Positions 33,894 through 45,806 of a stretch of DNA of 64,000 nucleotides are shown in pieces (within the stretch, counting starts at the first letter, position 1; every line of letters begins with the position of its first letter). Below the pieces are notes generated by a model. It was not told the DNA's origin. It was given only the letters and a program-made list of their open reading frames with translations, and searched no databases. The DNA is from Collybia mongolica (Eukaryota; Basidiomycota; Agaricomycetes; Agaricales; Clitocybaceae): contig JAAXNY010000005.1 of assembly GCA_013420905.1 (NCBI GenBank), positions 3,410,001 to 3,474,000 of the forward strand, written 5' to 3'. Both the position numbers and the translations under genes were made by a program.

Positions 33894-36315
33894 CTAGCGT
33901 CTTGCCGACTCAGATGCTATCCTTCGCTGCACAGGCTGGCCTAAAACCGATTTCGGGCCTCGCCTGGCCATTGCCCAAAGGAACACGACGATGATGATAA
34001 CGAACTGCAGCCATAACCAGAGCTCGAGCATGACCGATCCCAAGCTGCTTGGTCTTTCCTTGCGTTTGTTCTCAGCCCGCACGGCTACTGCCATATCCTC
34101 ATCATCGGAAGGGGGCCGAGGGCGCGGGTCTGAATGCCTGGGGTGGCCTGTAATATTCTCGACTGCATCATCAAATGCCTTGGATAAACGCAGAGGGAGG
34201 GGGGTCATTGGTGGTGGTTCGTCCCCGTCGGAATCGATGTGGGGTTCGATGATTCCACTTCCACCTGTCAAGGTGTCTTTGAAACGCCCATCCATCCAGC
34301 GATTCGTCCGCGAACGTAGAGTTTGCGACATGCGGTGATATCTCGCAGATTGCTTGCTGGCAGACGTCGCGCCTGTCCCAGGTACCTTATCGGGAGTGGG
34401 AGGCTCGACAGATAACCTGAGGGCAACATTACCCACTGTCATCGGGGTAGGAATTGTTTCGTTATCTTGAGAAGTAGAACGGGAACGGCCATGGGACATT
34501 CGGGATGGAGACGGAGATGGAGATGGAGGGGCAGACATTTGCGTGAGGTCGTACAGGCTGCTCGTTCGCAGATGGTGATTACCAGTATTAAGGCCCCAAC
34601 CATCATTAAACTCGTTACCTAGCTCCGATTCGAGACTCGGGCGTAAAGTATCTAAGGGGCTCGTCGCCGGCGACCGGGAAGGAGAGAGGCTGAGAGTTGA
34701 CAACGCAGGAGAGATGAGGCCCATACTTCCGACTGACCGCATGGTACGATGGCCTTCGTCTCGGAAAGACGAAGAAAAAGGTATCGGTAATCCCGAAACC
34801 TTCGTTTGTTGTGGTGCATAGCTTGCTTCTGCTGGGCCATCGAACAAACCCACTACCGATTTGCGCACCTTGGAAACAGAAGCCTGGTTGATAGAGCGTT
34901 TTCCACTTTCTCCGATCCTATTTGAGGTTCCATCGACACGCAAATTTCGCTTGGAGCTTCTGAACCGAATGGTCTGATCATGTGAGGTAGGATCTTCGCC
35001 CTTTCCATCGGACTCCATGTCAGCCGCAAACTCGATGATGTTCTCATCAGCAAAAGATTCATAGACTTTACTGATTTGTTCTGTCTCTCGTTGCATGGCG
35101 TTGAGTTGGTTTGTCGTCTCCATCTGCTGCTCAACAATTCTCGAGTTGGCATCCTCCAACTCTTGGATTTTTACCAAAAGTTTGGCGATGAGAGATGATT
35201 CCGGTTCAGAGGCCGATTTCGAGATAGGTTCAGGTCTGGGCAAAGTTGAGCGATTCAAAGGGGTGCCTGATGCCCGTCTGGGGCTTTCGCCTGGAGGGAA
35301 GAAGGAATATGTCGCTGAAGGGCCTCCAAAAAGCGAGCCTTCCGGGGCAAAATCTCTGATTTCGGGGTCACCTTCATCGTTGTCTGTGAAACCTTGACCA
35401 AGATTCCTCATTGCTTTGAATCTGAGCTCTCTCTCTTGTTTCTTCCTCATCACCTCCTCAGCCACTTTCTCAGAGTCCCAACCAAAGCCCGCCTTGGTCT
35501 TCTCCTCAAGCTCTTCACTCTTGGCTTGCGTTTTCTCCAATTCTTCCCTGAGGGTCGAGATCTCCTTCTCTAATCTCTTCAGCACCCGTCGTCCTGACTG
35601 ATCTGCATTGAATGATTCTGACTCCAGCTTCTCGAGCTTGTCCAGGAGCTCCGCATTCTGGTCGGCAAGATGAGAAATCTCTGCTGTTGATACAGATACT
35701 TTTCGTGCATGGCCTTTGTACGAAGTAGGGATAGAGGGACCGTAGTCAGAGCCAGTGCGGCTGAGGTTGGTGCTATAATGAGAGGTGATCAATGAAGGAG
35801 GTTCCGGAGAGGGTGAAGGCGACCGAGACGGCGTCGACGGGATGCGTGCAAGCAGCGCCTGGTGCTTGGTTTTGAGTGTCACATTGTTCTCATACAAGCT
35901 TTTGCACACGGCAGATGCAAGCCCTAGCTCTGTTGTAAAAATATTGTTATGGCTTGTCAATGTAGACATATTTTATCTGAATCGACACACCGTTTTCTCG
36001 TTCCTTAATGATATCGTCAGCTTTGACGAGCAGCTCTGAGAGCTCCTCGCGCGATTTCTCGTTCATCCATTCCAAATCCTCCTCTGAAGCCGGCGACAAA
36101 GGATCCCGATCAGCATCCCACCCTACTCTCTGAAACGTGGCAGCCATGGGTGAGCCAAGCAAGGTATTCAAATGGGGTCGCCCTTGAGGGGTGAACGCAA
36201 ATGCTGAAGAATTGTAATAAGGCGGAGGAGAAGGTTCGGCCTTGCGTAATGAGGCTCGGCGGACCTTCGCAGGAGGACGAGGACGAGGTGTTTCCGGAAC
36301 GTTCGCTGAAAGCAT
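33894..36315 (-). CDS. Tail-anchored coiled-coil protein with CC1-box/HAP1_N-like segment
   Basis: Two exons, joined at an intron near 35929-35991, encode about 785 residues from MLSANVPETPRPRPPAKVRR. After a disordered start comes ELSELLVKADDIIKERENEL running across the splice into ELGLASAVCKSLYENNVTLK. This resembles the CC1-box helix of HAP1, TRAK and BICD-type dynein adaptors, although their AAxxG reads ASAVC here. A long coiled coil follows (HLADQNAELLDKLEKLESES, RVLKRLEKEISTLREELEKT, VKIQELEDANSRIVEQQMET). The middle is Ser/Pro-rich with PSPSPSPSRMSHGRSRS-like stretches. A single hydrophobic segment (LELWLWLQFVIIIVVFLWAM) about 25 residues from the end makes it a tail-anchored protein. 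No name is assigned; cargo-adaptor function is inference. Confidence 0.78.
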
Positions 36316-36651
36316 AGTAATAAAAAAGTGTGGTAGTTTGTGGTTGTGAAGAAACAGGGGAAATGTACTTGTGGTCTGGTCTACGAGTGGACAAATCTAA
36401 GACCAAGTCAGCCCGTCATCCTCCTATTCAAGTTCACGAACTGCAAGTCTAGACCATCAGTGTTCAACGTGCAGCATCCACTTTACAGGTCGACATTTGA
36501 GTATCTCAACAAAACCGGATGCAACATGTATCGCTTAAATCATGCCAATGTGGGTCCGGAAGCAAAAATGACGAATTATGAAGACCCAAATGCACTATGG
36601 TACGCTGACATACATTCCAAAAGTCAAGAAAATCGATTAATGTTCCTTTTA
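36316..36651. other. Intergenic region
   Basis: 336 bp between the start of the coiled-coil gene and the stop of the FG-nucleoporin gene, both on the minus strand. No further feature seen. Confidence 0.45.
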
Positions 36652-39600
36652 TCACTGTTGTTGCTGCCCTGTAGAAGTGGGAGGATTTCCAAACCCAAAC
36701 CCGCTCGTACCAGCCCCGAAACCAAATGTACTTGGTCCGCTCGCAGGTTTTCCGAATACTGATTGTCCAGTAATGGGTTGTGCAGCTGGTGGGGTTTCTG
36801 TGCTCTTCGGCGTCTCACCGAACTTGAAGGAGAAAGGCGAAGCTGTTGGAGCCGCCGCTGTTGGAGCTGCAGCCGGCGTCGTCGTGGTATTCCCAAACGA
36901 GAATGCGGATTTGGGGGTGTCACCAGAAGCGGGAGTGGTAGAACCAGAACCAAATACATTGGCAGGTTTCGGCGCCTCGCTGGGCTTTGCAGAGCTTCCA
37001 AATACGTTAGCTCCACTACTACCGAAAACGTTGGCGGTAGTATTCATAGTACTGGAACCAAAGGCAGGTGCCGGGGTACCTTGGGAGGCAGTCCCAAATG
37101 CGGTGGTCGAAGGCTGTGAGCCTCCTCCAAAGCCAGAGAACGCAGGCTTAGCTGGGGCATCACTTGTTTGAGGGGCAGTAGAAGGTGTGGGCTTGCTACC
37201 GAAAGCACCGGCCCCGAATGGAGAACTTGAAGTAGCAGGGGTACCGAAACTGAACTTAGGTGTAGTGGTGCCGTTGGCAGTGACAGCCTTACTTTCAGTG
37301 GGTGTTTTGAAGCCGAAAGGATTTGAAGCAGGCTTAGCAGAATCGCCACCGAGAGCACCACTAAGAGATGACGTGGATGGGGTAGGGGTAGAACTCGGGG
37401 GGGCAGTGGTTGGCTTGATCCCGAAGTTAAACTTCAAACCAGAAGAACCGGCAGCAGGTGCAGCACCCGCAGGGGTCTGAGCCGGGGCAGCCTGCGGAGC
37501 TGCATTCTGAGAAAGATTTCCGAATGCTGAGCTTACTTTACTGGGTTCTGCCGAAGTGGGTTTGAAAGAGAACATGGCACTATTTTTCTGGGGCTGAGCT
37601 GCTGGTGGAGCAGGATTCCCGACTGGCGCAAGCCTTGAAAGCAGCGAGTTGCCACCAGAGGCTTGCGGAGCGGCTGGCTTTTCTACTCCACCCGCTGGCT
37701 GTGTTGTTGGGTTGCTAGGTGTGTTCCATGAAAATGGTGCGGGTGGGGGCTTCGCAGGGGCTGTACTGGTAGGTGGAGGCCCGAAACTAAAGGAGGTCTG
37801 GGTTTTCGGTTGTTCACCCACTTTTACACCTTTCGCCAAATTAGTGGTGAGAGGGCTTGCAGCAGGTTGAGGTGCCGCTGGCGTATTGTTAAAAGAGAAT
37901 GCCGAATTGGCAGGTTGAGGTTGAGGTTGAGTAGGAAGGGGAGGTTTGGCAGAACTCTTATCTTCAGGTTTAGGTGGAGCAGGGGCACCCATAGGTGAAA
38001 GTGTAAATGGTGCTGCCGAGGCACTAGCCGGGGGATTAAAGAGTGGCTTTGAAGCAGCATTGCCTGAGGTTCCAGAAGCACCAAGAGGAGGTGCAAAAGA
38101 AAGTGACGGAGGTTTCATCTCACTCTGGGCAGGTTTGGACTCAACAGGTTTTGTCAAGGTAATAGTTGGAATCGTTTGCTTCGTCACGGCTGCTTCCTTT
38201 TCCTTCTGCTCCCTTTCGGCCTTCTCCTTCTCTTCCTTAAGTTTCTGCTGCCGTTCAGCTTCTCTCTTACGATTCGCCTCCCTTAACTTCATCATAGCCT
38301 TAGCCTCTAAATCTTGCTTTTCCCATTTCGAAAACGCCCTGGGACCGACTCGAGAGATGCCATTAGCACTATCTGCTAAGCCGGGAGACCCTGGGCTGCT
38401 AGGATGATCGGTGAAAGCTGATGCGACACGCGCTGCTGATGCGATACGCTTGCCGGTAGGGATCTGCTGTTGGTGGAATGGATTTATGCGGAGACCAACG
38501 TTGGTGGCGATTGACTGGCGATACTGATCTCTGTTTCTTGATCTAGATTGAAGCGTTCCTGACGGTGTTTGAGCAGGTAAGTAAGAATCTGGGGAGGCCA
38601 CGGCTATTGAGGTGGATGTCCAAAGGAGATTCTTGCCCGCCGCAGGAGGCTGAGGAGATGGAATGTCCTTTCGAAAAGTTATCAGAGTATATTATAGGCG
38701 GTGATTACTAACTACATACCTGTGTATCGACAGTTGGAGTCTCAGGCTCAGCTGAATGTTTCGGCGAGTCCTGCCAAGCTAGAAGAAGCTGTGACTTGGC
38801 TTCCCTATATTCTTCTTCCGTAAGCCATGTTTCAACACAGACTTCCAGATTGAGTTGTCGGTCGGGATGTTGGGAATCTTTGGGCTAATAAAAATGTAAA
38901 CATCCCTGATAAAAGTAATACAGTGCAAAGAGGCATACCATGTTAAATTTTTGTCTTGCTTTTTTAATCAATGCCTGACGAAGGCGTTGACCGTTGGGCC
39001 CGATCTTAAACTTTACGCCGTTACTTTCCCACTCATCACCGATACGTCTGCCTCTGTTTCTGCTAGAGGCCAATGACCCATTCATCGATACATCGCTGCC
39101 GCTTCTCATCTCTTCATCGTCCTGCGCAGAGGTTTGTACCACTTTCTTGCCTCTCTTTTTTCGAGACGCCTTCGATGTTGCGCCACCCCCACTCTCGGCA
39201 TCGCTTTCACCTTCTTCAACATCCCGATCACGTTTTTGGCCACGAGACGATCCGCCCGCATCCGATTTCCGTTTAGCGACAGTCCTCCGTTTACGTCGTT
39301 GCCGCCGAGCCTTTGCTTCATCCTCGAGTTCAGCCTCGTGTACACTGTCTTCGTCATCTCCACCAAATGTTGATCCAGCTGCTGCTCGGTCTCGTTTTTT
39401 CCCGCGTGACGACATAGGTCGAAGTTCTGATACTTGGTCTTCATCTTCGTTGTCATCAATATCCATGTCCCCAACGATACTCTGAGGAGTTTTTTCGAGC
39501 GAAACCTTACGGGCCCTCTTATCTCTCGGTTGTTTTGGGTGTGAAAGATCCTCATTATCTTCGTCCCGAAGCACACGTTTCGAACCACGCTGAGTTACTT

Positions 39601-40548
39601 CAGGGCTCTCCTGCCACTCGGCATCTTCATCGCCGTCAATAAATTCGTCACCTTCAACTCTCGATTTCTTCGAATGGTCACCATCTTCAGATTCATCACC
39701 ATCAAATACACGTTTCCGGCCTTCATCATCTGAAACAAAAATATTTCTCCGACTAGATCGACGCGAAGGCCCGGCTTTTGGAGGACTGATATTTATATCG
39801 GCTTGAGAAACGCGCACCGTGGGATTGGGGCTATAACGCTCAGAGAAATCGAGAGGGCGAACCGATGCTGAGTGTGAACTGTAGCAGCGTGATAAGATAA
39901 AACGAAGTTCGGCGATAATGACGCAAAGACTTGACTCACCGAGGCTGAGTTTGACTACTCCCCGATATAGGCGCATATAGGCCATCTGATGCCGGGTTGA
40001 ATCGCCCAGGCAAACCATTGGTTGCTCCGCTTGGCCATGCTGATTGTGCCCCTCGTTGACTCCCTGGTTTATTGAGATAAGATCTCGAAACAAAAACAAT
40101 TAGTTATCATCACGCACCTGGGCGTTGCCTGATGTTCTGGTCGGGTGGCGCATTGCGTTGCTCCTGCCCCAACAACACCACTTGCTCGAGCCTAGCCTTC
40201 CGTTTCGCAACCTCCGCATCCTGACGTGCTCGCATTACGGCAGCATACGCTACGTTGAAAGGTCGGTGATCATTGTCGGGAATGCCGTGTCTCCGTCGCA
40301 TCGACCTTGGTGACGCACTCATCAGCTGGGATACATCAGTAAGCAGCTGAGACGCACAGCTTATACGATTTCTCGCGCCATAGAAGAAGACCGTCCCATG
40401 CCCTTGTTCCAACTACATAAACCACAAGAAGAAGCGCGAGGATGAAGGTAGATTTTATTCCGAAGGAAAGGCCTAACCATTTGCCGGCCTGGTCACTACG
40501 GACAATAGTATTTGAGTTACCTAGTATGTCGGAGGAGTCGTCGTCCAT
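36652..40548 (-). CDS. Membrane-anchored FG nucleoporin (POM121/NUP1-like)
   Basis: A minus-strand gene of about 1200 codons in six exons. It starts MDDDSSDILGNSNTIVRSDQ and has one strong membrane segment near residues 30-50 (STFILALLLVVYVVGTRAW). Exon 2 gives ASPRSMRRRHGIPDNDHRPF; exons 3-4 carry many basic clusters (KSRVEGDEF, PRDKRARKVS, RQRRKRRTVAKRKSD) and WESNGVKFKIGPNGQRLRQA. The last exons contain a charged helix (KLREANRKREAERQQKLKEE) and about 450 residues of FG repeats (SAFGNLSQ, NVFGSSGANVFGSS, SGFGFGNPP). The exon chain is open through every junction I could place. The order membrane anchor, NLS-rich region, FG domain mirrors vertebrate POM121. A fusion of two adjacent genes is the main alternative. 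Confidence 0.82.
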
Positions 40549-41361
40549 GACGAGAACGAAAAAATATACACAGCGGGAAAGCGCTGGCCAAGAGTAGGGG
40601 CGTTGATGGTAGAAGTCGAAAGGAAGAGATGAAAGCTGTTCAGCCACATTTCATGACTTGCTATGTTTGGCCACGCTAATGTCGGAGTTCAAAAATGCAT
40701 CGGTATATAACCCCCCGAAATTTTTTTTGTTCTCATCATCCTCACTGTTGTCTCCGCAATACATGACTTTGTTCCGTTTTGCGGTACCGTCTTGTTTATT
40801 TTCTATTTTTCTAACATCCCCACTTGCATAAGCCTAGGGACATGGCTTTTCATGCCTTCGTTACCTCAACTTGCGATGTGGAAGAGAGAAGGAGCTTGGT
40901 CCACGCTTGACTGTCCAACTGTTTACCAGTTTGTGTTTTATGGTCAGTCGAGTACTAAATCGAGCAGATAGATATATGTATTCCGCCATTATTGTAGTTC
41001 AGTCAATCATTTGTCCTTGCCCAGTAATACACTATCTACGCCTGACCCACATCCACCAATTCACCGCGATGGTTAACAGTCTGCACCGCGTCCCGTCAAT
41101 CAAATTTGCTTGATTCTTCTCCAAGCCAACTCCATTGATCATGAATGGATTGCTGAGATGTAATGTTAGCGCAATCGAGGCCGATTCGATAGGTTGAAAA
41201 TGATGAACCGTCCGACCAAGCCGTAACTAATGCTCACGTGGGAAAAAAAAGAGCGGTTTTTATAAGGATGCCGCTTTTGTCGTTCCATCCCTTTGCTCTT
41301 CTCCATCCTATAGAACCACCGTACCTACTCTCCTCACCCTTTCCTTGACTCTCCTTTCACC
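40549..41361. other. Divergent promoter region
   Basis: 813 bp between the FG-nucleoporin and cytochrome b5 starts. It contains TATATAA at 40704-40710, a CACGTG at 41235-41240 and TATAAG at 41261-41266. The nucleoporin frame is open upstream to an alternative Met at 40647, which I consider less likely than 40548. No gene seen. Confidence 0.5.
41235..41266 (+). promoter_or_regulatory. E-box and TATA-like pair upstream of cytochrome b5
   Basis: CACGTG at 41235-41240 is followed 20 bp later by TATAAG at 41261-41266, about 95 bp before the ATG at 41362 and ahead of a C/T-rich leader. CACGTG is the site for bHLH factors such as Cbf1 in fungi. Function is inferred from position only. Confidence 0.4.
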
Positions 41362-42057
41362 ATGGCCACAAAAATTATTACCCTTGACGAGCTCCGAGCA
41401 AACAAGTCCAAGGACAGCTTCTACATCCTCATTCACGGAAAGGGTAAGCCGGAGAGCCAATCAAATTCCGTGCTTTTGTAGGTTAACCACTTTTTCGTTC
41501 AGTCTACGATGTAACAAAGTTTATGGATGAGGTGAGCACCTACCTAAGTACCTTGGTATACAAGCCGTCTAATACGCACACACAATAGCACCCCGGAGGG
41601 GACGAGGTTCTCCTGGCTGAGGGTGGTACGTGGCACTTAGTTATCGGCTCCGCTATTTTCGTATCTCATATTTACCCTGGTTTCCTTCTCCCCTAGGTCA
41701 AGATGCGACGGAAGCCTTTGAAGACGTGGGACACTCCGACGAAGCGCGCGCCTTACTTCCTGAAATGCTCGTTGGCGACTTCGAGGCTAGTAGTGTAAGT
41801 GCCCATGTTACGTTCCTCAACAACATAATACCGACTGATGCAAAGAATTTGAAGCTAAAAACCGGTGCTGCCGCCGCACAGGCGTCGCGGGTGGCTGGTG
41901 CAGTTGAGCAAGGCTCGAAGTACGTTTATTTTTCTGACATTGACTCCATCACACCTTACAGACTCCACCTCTCTTTCTCAGCGCGATGTACTTCGTCCCC
42001 CTCACTCTCCTGGGTGTCTACTTCGCTTGGAGATATTACACGACTGGGTCTGCATAA
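41362..42057 (+). CDS. CYB5: Cytochrome b5, ER tail-anchored
   Basis: Six short exons (first 41362-41443, second 41503-41531, third 41589-41625) encode about 130 residues. It starts [20 protein letters not shown] and then reads [19 protein letters not shown] and [19 protein letters not shown]. The H of HPGG and the H of VGHS are the two heme ligands. After an Ala-rich linker the C-terminus is a single membrane segment ([20 protein letters not shown]). This is the microsomal type, donating electrons to fatty-acid desaturases, sterol enzymes and P450s on the cytosolic face of the ER. Stop TAA at 42055-42057. Confidence 0.93.
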
Positions 42058-42684
42058 GCGCACCACCCGGCCCTCGTGTTCTATCATGTTCTTGCCCAAT
42101 TTAATTTCCCTCTCTTAAGTTACTCACGTACGCCCCATCCTCTCGTCGAATACCACATCCGGTCCATAATAGAGAGATGCACGTTTACTCATGCGTGTCT
42201 AGAGCTATTATCATTATGGTCATGTAGATGATTTAGCGGAATACATTGGTTACCATAATCACATGTTCGAATTTGTTTGGGGATTCATTCTCGCGCTATC
42301 CTTCATTCTGCCAGATCTGACATGGGGCCGTCAAGCGCTATCTCGCCAGACACGTATCTCAAAGCAGGGTTGCCCCAGCTGACTTGTCGACATCGAGCAA
42401 AAATCAATTACGTGTTTATAGAACACCGGGCAACATCAAAACATATGCAGTAGGTATAAGCGCAGATAAGCAAAGCAAGAAAACACGAAACAAATTGATC
42501 CCTCAAATACACATTGCCAACACGATCTCTGCACACCTGAGCTGGATAAGGCACCAAGAAAGACATCCAGCACAAGTCTGGAGAAATCATGCTGAGCCAG
42601 GGACAATCTGAACCAGTAGTAGTAAGTATCACAGAAAATGGCCGCAGGAAGACTGGATAATTGCAGAAGTAAATGCGACGAGAC
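42058..42684. other. Convergent intergenic region
   Basis: 627 bp between the cytochrome b5 and RNase III stops. A good splice donor (GTGAGT) overlaps the RNase III stop codon, so a short 3'-terminal exon in this region cannot be excluded. Nothing else stands out. Confidence 0.45.
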
Positions 42685-43921
42685 TCACCAGACAAAAATG
42701 CCCATCATCTCGAGCCCACCTTTGGCAGCTTCATTGCGTGCCACCTTCTTCGTGTTCCCTCTGCCCCGCCCATAAAACGTACCGTCCACTATGACCTTGA
42801 CAAACCAAACCGGCGTCGTCATTGTCCCCCTGACAAGCGTGTCCTCAGGCGCATTCGGGTCCTCATTCTCGAAGCCTGTGTTCGAGTAGATCCACTCAAC
42901 CTGACGGTTGTGCTTCTGGAGGTGCTGATTAAACAGCGCCAAATGCCCAATCGTCGTTGTCGGCAGCAACTCAACGGCGTTGGATTGGGTCGCAGGGGAC
43001 GACCCGGGCGGTGGGGACGGAGACGGCGTGGGCATGGGCGGCAGACCGTGCTGCTTGCGTACTATATGATACGCCGCGGTAACATATGGACGAAAGAGGG
43101 GATCAAGCCAGTGCTTGACCGCAGCAAGCCCTTGATCAAGGTACAATCCCCCGACGAAAGACTATACACGGTAGCGTGAATAGATCGACGAGTCGTCTAT
43201 GTGATTTGTACGTACCTCGAAAACATCGGCTAAAAGTTCCAGTTCCTCCTCAGAAATTGTACACAAAAAGGGAATCATGCGGCGTCACCTTGAATGTGAG
43301 TCGAAGCACGCAGTGTGATGGCTTGTGCTGGGTGCAATCTTAATCGATCAGGAAGCCTGTACTTGAGAGAGCTGACATATCACTGGCGTCAAAAGCGGAA
43401 CAGTGCCATGAGGACTCTATACATACATCTCTGCGAGTGTGGGATTCCCGACGATCAACGCTCTGATTTTCTGCAGCAGGAAACAATCAGATCAGCTAAG
43501 AATAGCAGAATGGAGAGAACGGATCGCGGGACATGCCGCACTCAGTCGGAGAACATACAGTTGAAGGGCCGACGCGTAGCCCTGGATGCATCTCGAGCAT
43601 AAGGCTTGTCACCGTGAGTTGCAATACAGTGTCCCCGAGATGTTCATACCTAGTGGGATCAGGTCAGTATGCGTGGCGTCGCTCTTGAGCGCCACATACT
43701 TCTCATTATCAGGGCTAGGGTCACTAGGGTGATCCTCAAAGACATGAGTAGGGCGTGCATGAAAACTGCGATGAGTGAATGCCTGTGTGTAGGTTTCAGG
43801 CTTCTTGATATTTGGTAACGGGGGGAGAAGACAGTCATTCGGACCAAAATCGGGTCTGTGGGGGAGGTTTATCAGTGGACATGTGTAAGCATCACAGATA
43901 AAGCATTTACTTGAGCGCCAT
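42685..43921 (-). CDS. RNase III with C-terminal double-stranded RNA-binding domain
   Basis: Seven exons (43921-43911, 43855-43700, 43649-43559, 43470-43427, 43371-43289, 43229-43216, 43161-42685) give 291 residues. The RNase III domain reads TYTQAFTHRSFHARPTHVF, DNEKYEHLGDTVLQLTVTSL, NPTLAEISLKYRLPDRL and ADVFESFVGGLYLDQGLAAV. E and D of EHLGD and D and E of DVFES correspond to the four metal-binding acids, so it should be catalytic. The C-terminal dsRBD ends GNTKKVARNEAAKGGLEMMG. The 14-nt exon 6 encodes the second acid pair. The 11-nt first exon (MALK) is unusual; the frame is open upstream to 44149. Candidates are an Rnt1/Pac1-type processing enzyme or a relative of mitochondrial ribosomal mL44, which normally lacks the active site. 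Confidence 0.83.
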
Positions 43922-44467
43922 CCTAAGGTCAATGAAGCGTGTACGTCTGTAAGTTAGAATCTCCACGGGAAAAGATCTGAGAGAGAGGGAAGGTGGCAAG
44001 CGTGTTGTGAGCTCCGCTTTAAGAAAAAAAGAGTATCGTTCTTTGATCCACTTGAGGGACATGTTCGACTCCGCCGTCAAACGCGTTAGAATTTCAGTCA
44101 TTTCATCGATATGGAGATCACATGATACGCGAACATACGATCGCCGCATGAAATAATTTCGGTGGAGAAAATAGAAGTGGAGATCCTCCGAGGTTCAGGA
44201 AAGCAGCTAAGGCGCAATGTGGAAAGGGATATTGATGACGCAGAAAAGTGTGATTGGTTGTACATTTCCGGTTTACATTACAATAGAACAGAAATACAAT
44301 CTGAAGTGACAACGAGATCAATTAACACGGTTATTTCGCTTCACCGGGCTTCCTGGGGGTCATGACATACCGATGGACGAGATTTTGTGTAAACTGGACA
44401 CCACTGTAATGCTCTAAACTAGAATAACCAAACTAAGGTTAGCCTAGGAGAACGATCGTGCGTGATG
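43922..44467. other. Intergenic region
   Basis: 546 bp between the RNase III start and the PAPS reductase stop, both minus strand. The part next to the RNase III ATG is pyrimidine-rich on the coding strand and is open for 75 codons in the same frame, so an N-terminal extension is possible. Confidence 0.45.
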
Positions 44468-45288
44468 TCACATACCTGCCACAGTCTTCGCTTGTGCCTT
44501 CATGGCGAAGTAATCCTTGTGCAGGCCACATTCTGTTTTCTCCTTACCTGCCCATCTTCCCGACCTCTCGTCTTGTCCTTCCGTGACCTTTGTTGTACTA
44601 TGCCAATCGCCCACGCTGCGATAGCCCTGGTCGAGTAATTTGTTACGAGGCACATTCTGTTCCTTAATGTACCACTCCACGAGATGGAAGTTCCACTGGT
44701 ACAGGGGGTTGAGCTTCAAGAGGCCCGTCGAATCAACTTCTAAAGGTTGAAGGGTAGCCCTATCAGCACCCTGTGTGGCACGGCGTCCTGTGATGACAGA
44801 TTTGACGCCTAGGTCTTTATAAGCTCGGCGTGCGGGTTCTACCTGCATCATGAGTTGAGCCAAGCCGCAACGGATCGAGCTGCGTAACCAACCTTCACGA
44901 CAAAGTCATAAGTATCTTCGTCAGTCTCCCAAAGCCGCTGACCATATGTCTCTTCAAACTCTTCCGTGTCCTTGCATTTGTCTGGTCTGTACACGTGAAC
45001 CGGAACATCGTATCTCCTCTTCACGTCCTCCACCAATTCATAGGTTTCCGGAAAGTGGTATAGTGTATCGAGGAAGATAAGCGGCGGAGGCGATTTCGCG
45101 ATTTTAGACAACATGTCGATCGCGACGAGCCCCGTAAGTCCAAAGGCTGTCGTTTGGTATAGACCGGGGAGATAAATAAGTCCCCACTCGAGAATCTCCT
45201 CCGGAGTGAGAGCGCTAAGATGAGCATTTATCTCATCTAGCTGTTCTTTGGAAAGGGGTAAATCCAGGGGAGCTGTTAGATTCGACAT
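44468..45288 (-). CDS. MET16: Phosphoadenosine phosphosulfate (PAPS) reductase
   Basis: Two exons (45288-44893, 44842-44468) encode 256 residues starting MSNLTAPLDLPLSKEQ; an upstream Met at 45297 is in frame. The enzyme reduces PAPS to sulfite using thioredoxin in sulfate assimilation. Seen are GLIYLPGLYQTTAFGLTGLV, LIFLDTLYHFPETYELVEDV, YRPDKCKDTEEFEETYG, VITGRRATQGADRATLQPLE, NPLYQWNFHLVEWYIKEQN, YRSVGDWHSTTKV and KTECGLH. The ECGLH motif contains the catalytic cysteine of single-cysteine PAPS reductases. In AFGLTGLV the usual Ser-Phe-Gly/Ser element is recognisable. Length fits the yeast enzyme. A GTATGT donor overlaps the stop region, so a small extra C-terminal exon is possible. Confidence 0.93.
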
Positions 45289-45806
45289 GGTATTCAACAG
45301 TAGTCCAGGGGAGGAAATGGTATATTGAGAAAAGAACTACACACATCAGGACTGGCTTATACAGCGACGGAGAAAACGAAAGTCTTGCTCATCGACAAAG
45401 TCAGCAAGCTTGATTTTCCGTGCACGTGATGCAGATTGTCGACGTGTCTAACATGAAATTCACGGGTTCCACTCTCAATGGCTATCGAAGGAAACGAAAA
45501 CGGTAACTGGGGAAAAGAAAAGAAGCTCTTGCGCATGGGGGATAAACGTTTTCCTTGCAATATACATGCACAAGGTGTGTATACTCCAAAGCTGCTCATA
45601 GTTGGGAAACGGTGGAGTCGAATGTTGTGATCAGCGGAAACGTATATATCCCACCAACCAGAAGCTTCAATCTTTATGCTAAGTCCTAGCTTTTTTTTAC
45701 ATGTAAAATACAAATCGGATTATTATTTGATTTGTCCTAGGAGTGTAGATACAGTTATGATACGTGAAGAAGGAAAAATGTAATGTAAAGGAGGGTGATG
45801 AGTTTT
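45289..45806. other. Intergenic region
   Basis: 518 bp between the PAPS reductase start and the RCF2 stop. It has no plausible frame; it should carry the PAPS reductase promoter. Confidence 0.45.

Noticed and set aside
36677..38407. Long plus-strand open frames opposite the FG-nucleoporin exon
   Set aside because: They are antisense shadows created by the biased codons of the FG/Pro/Ala-rich repeats; they have no splice logic or recognisable motifs.
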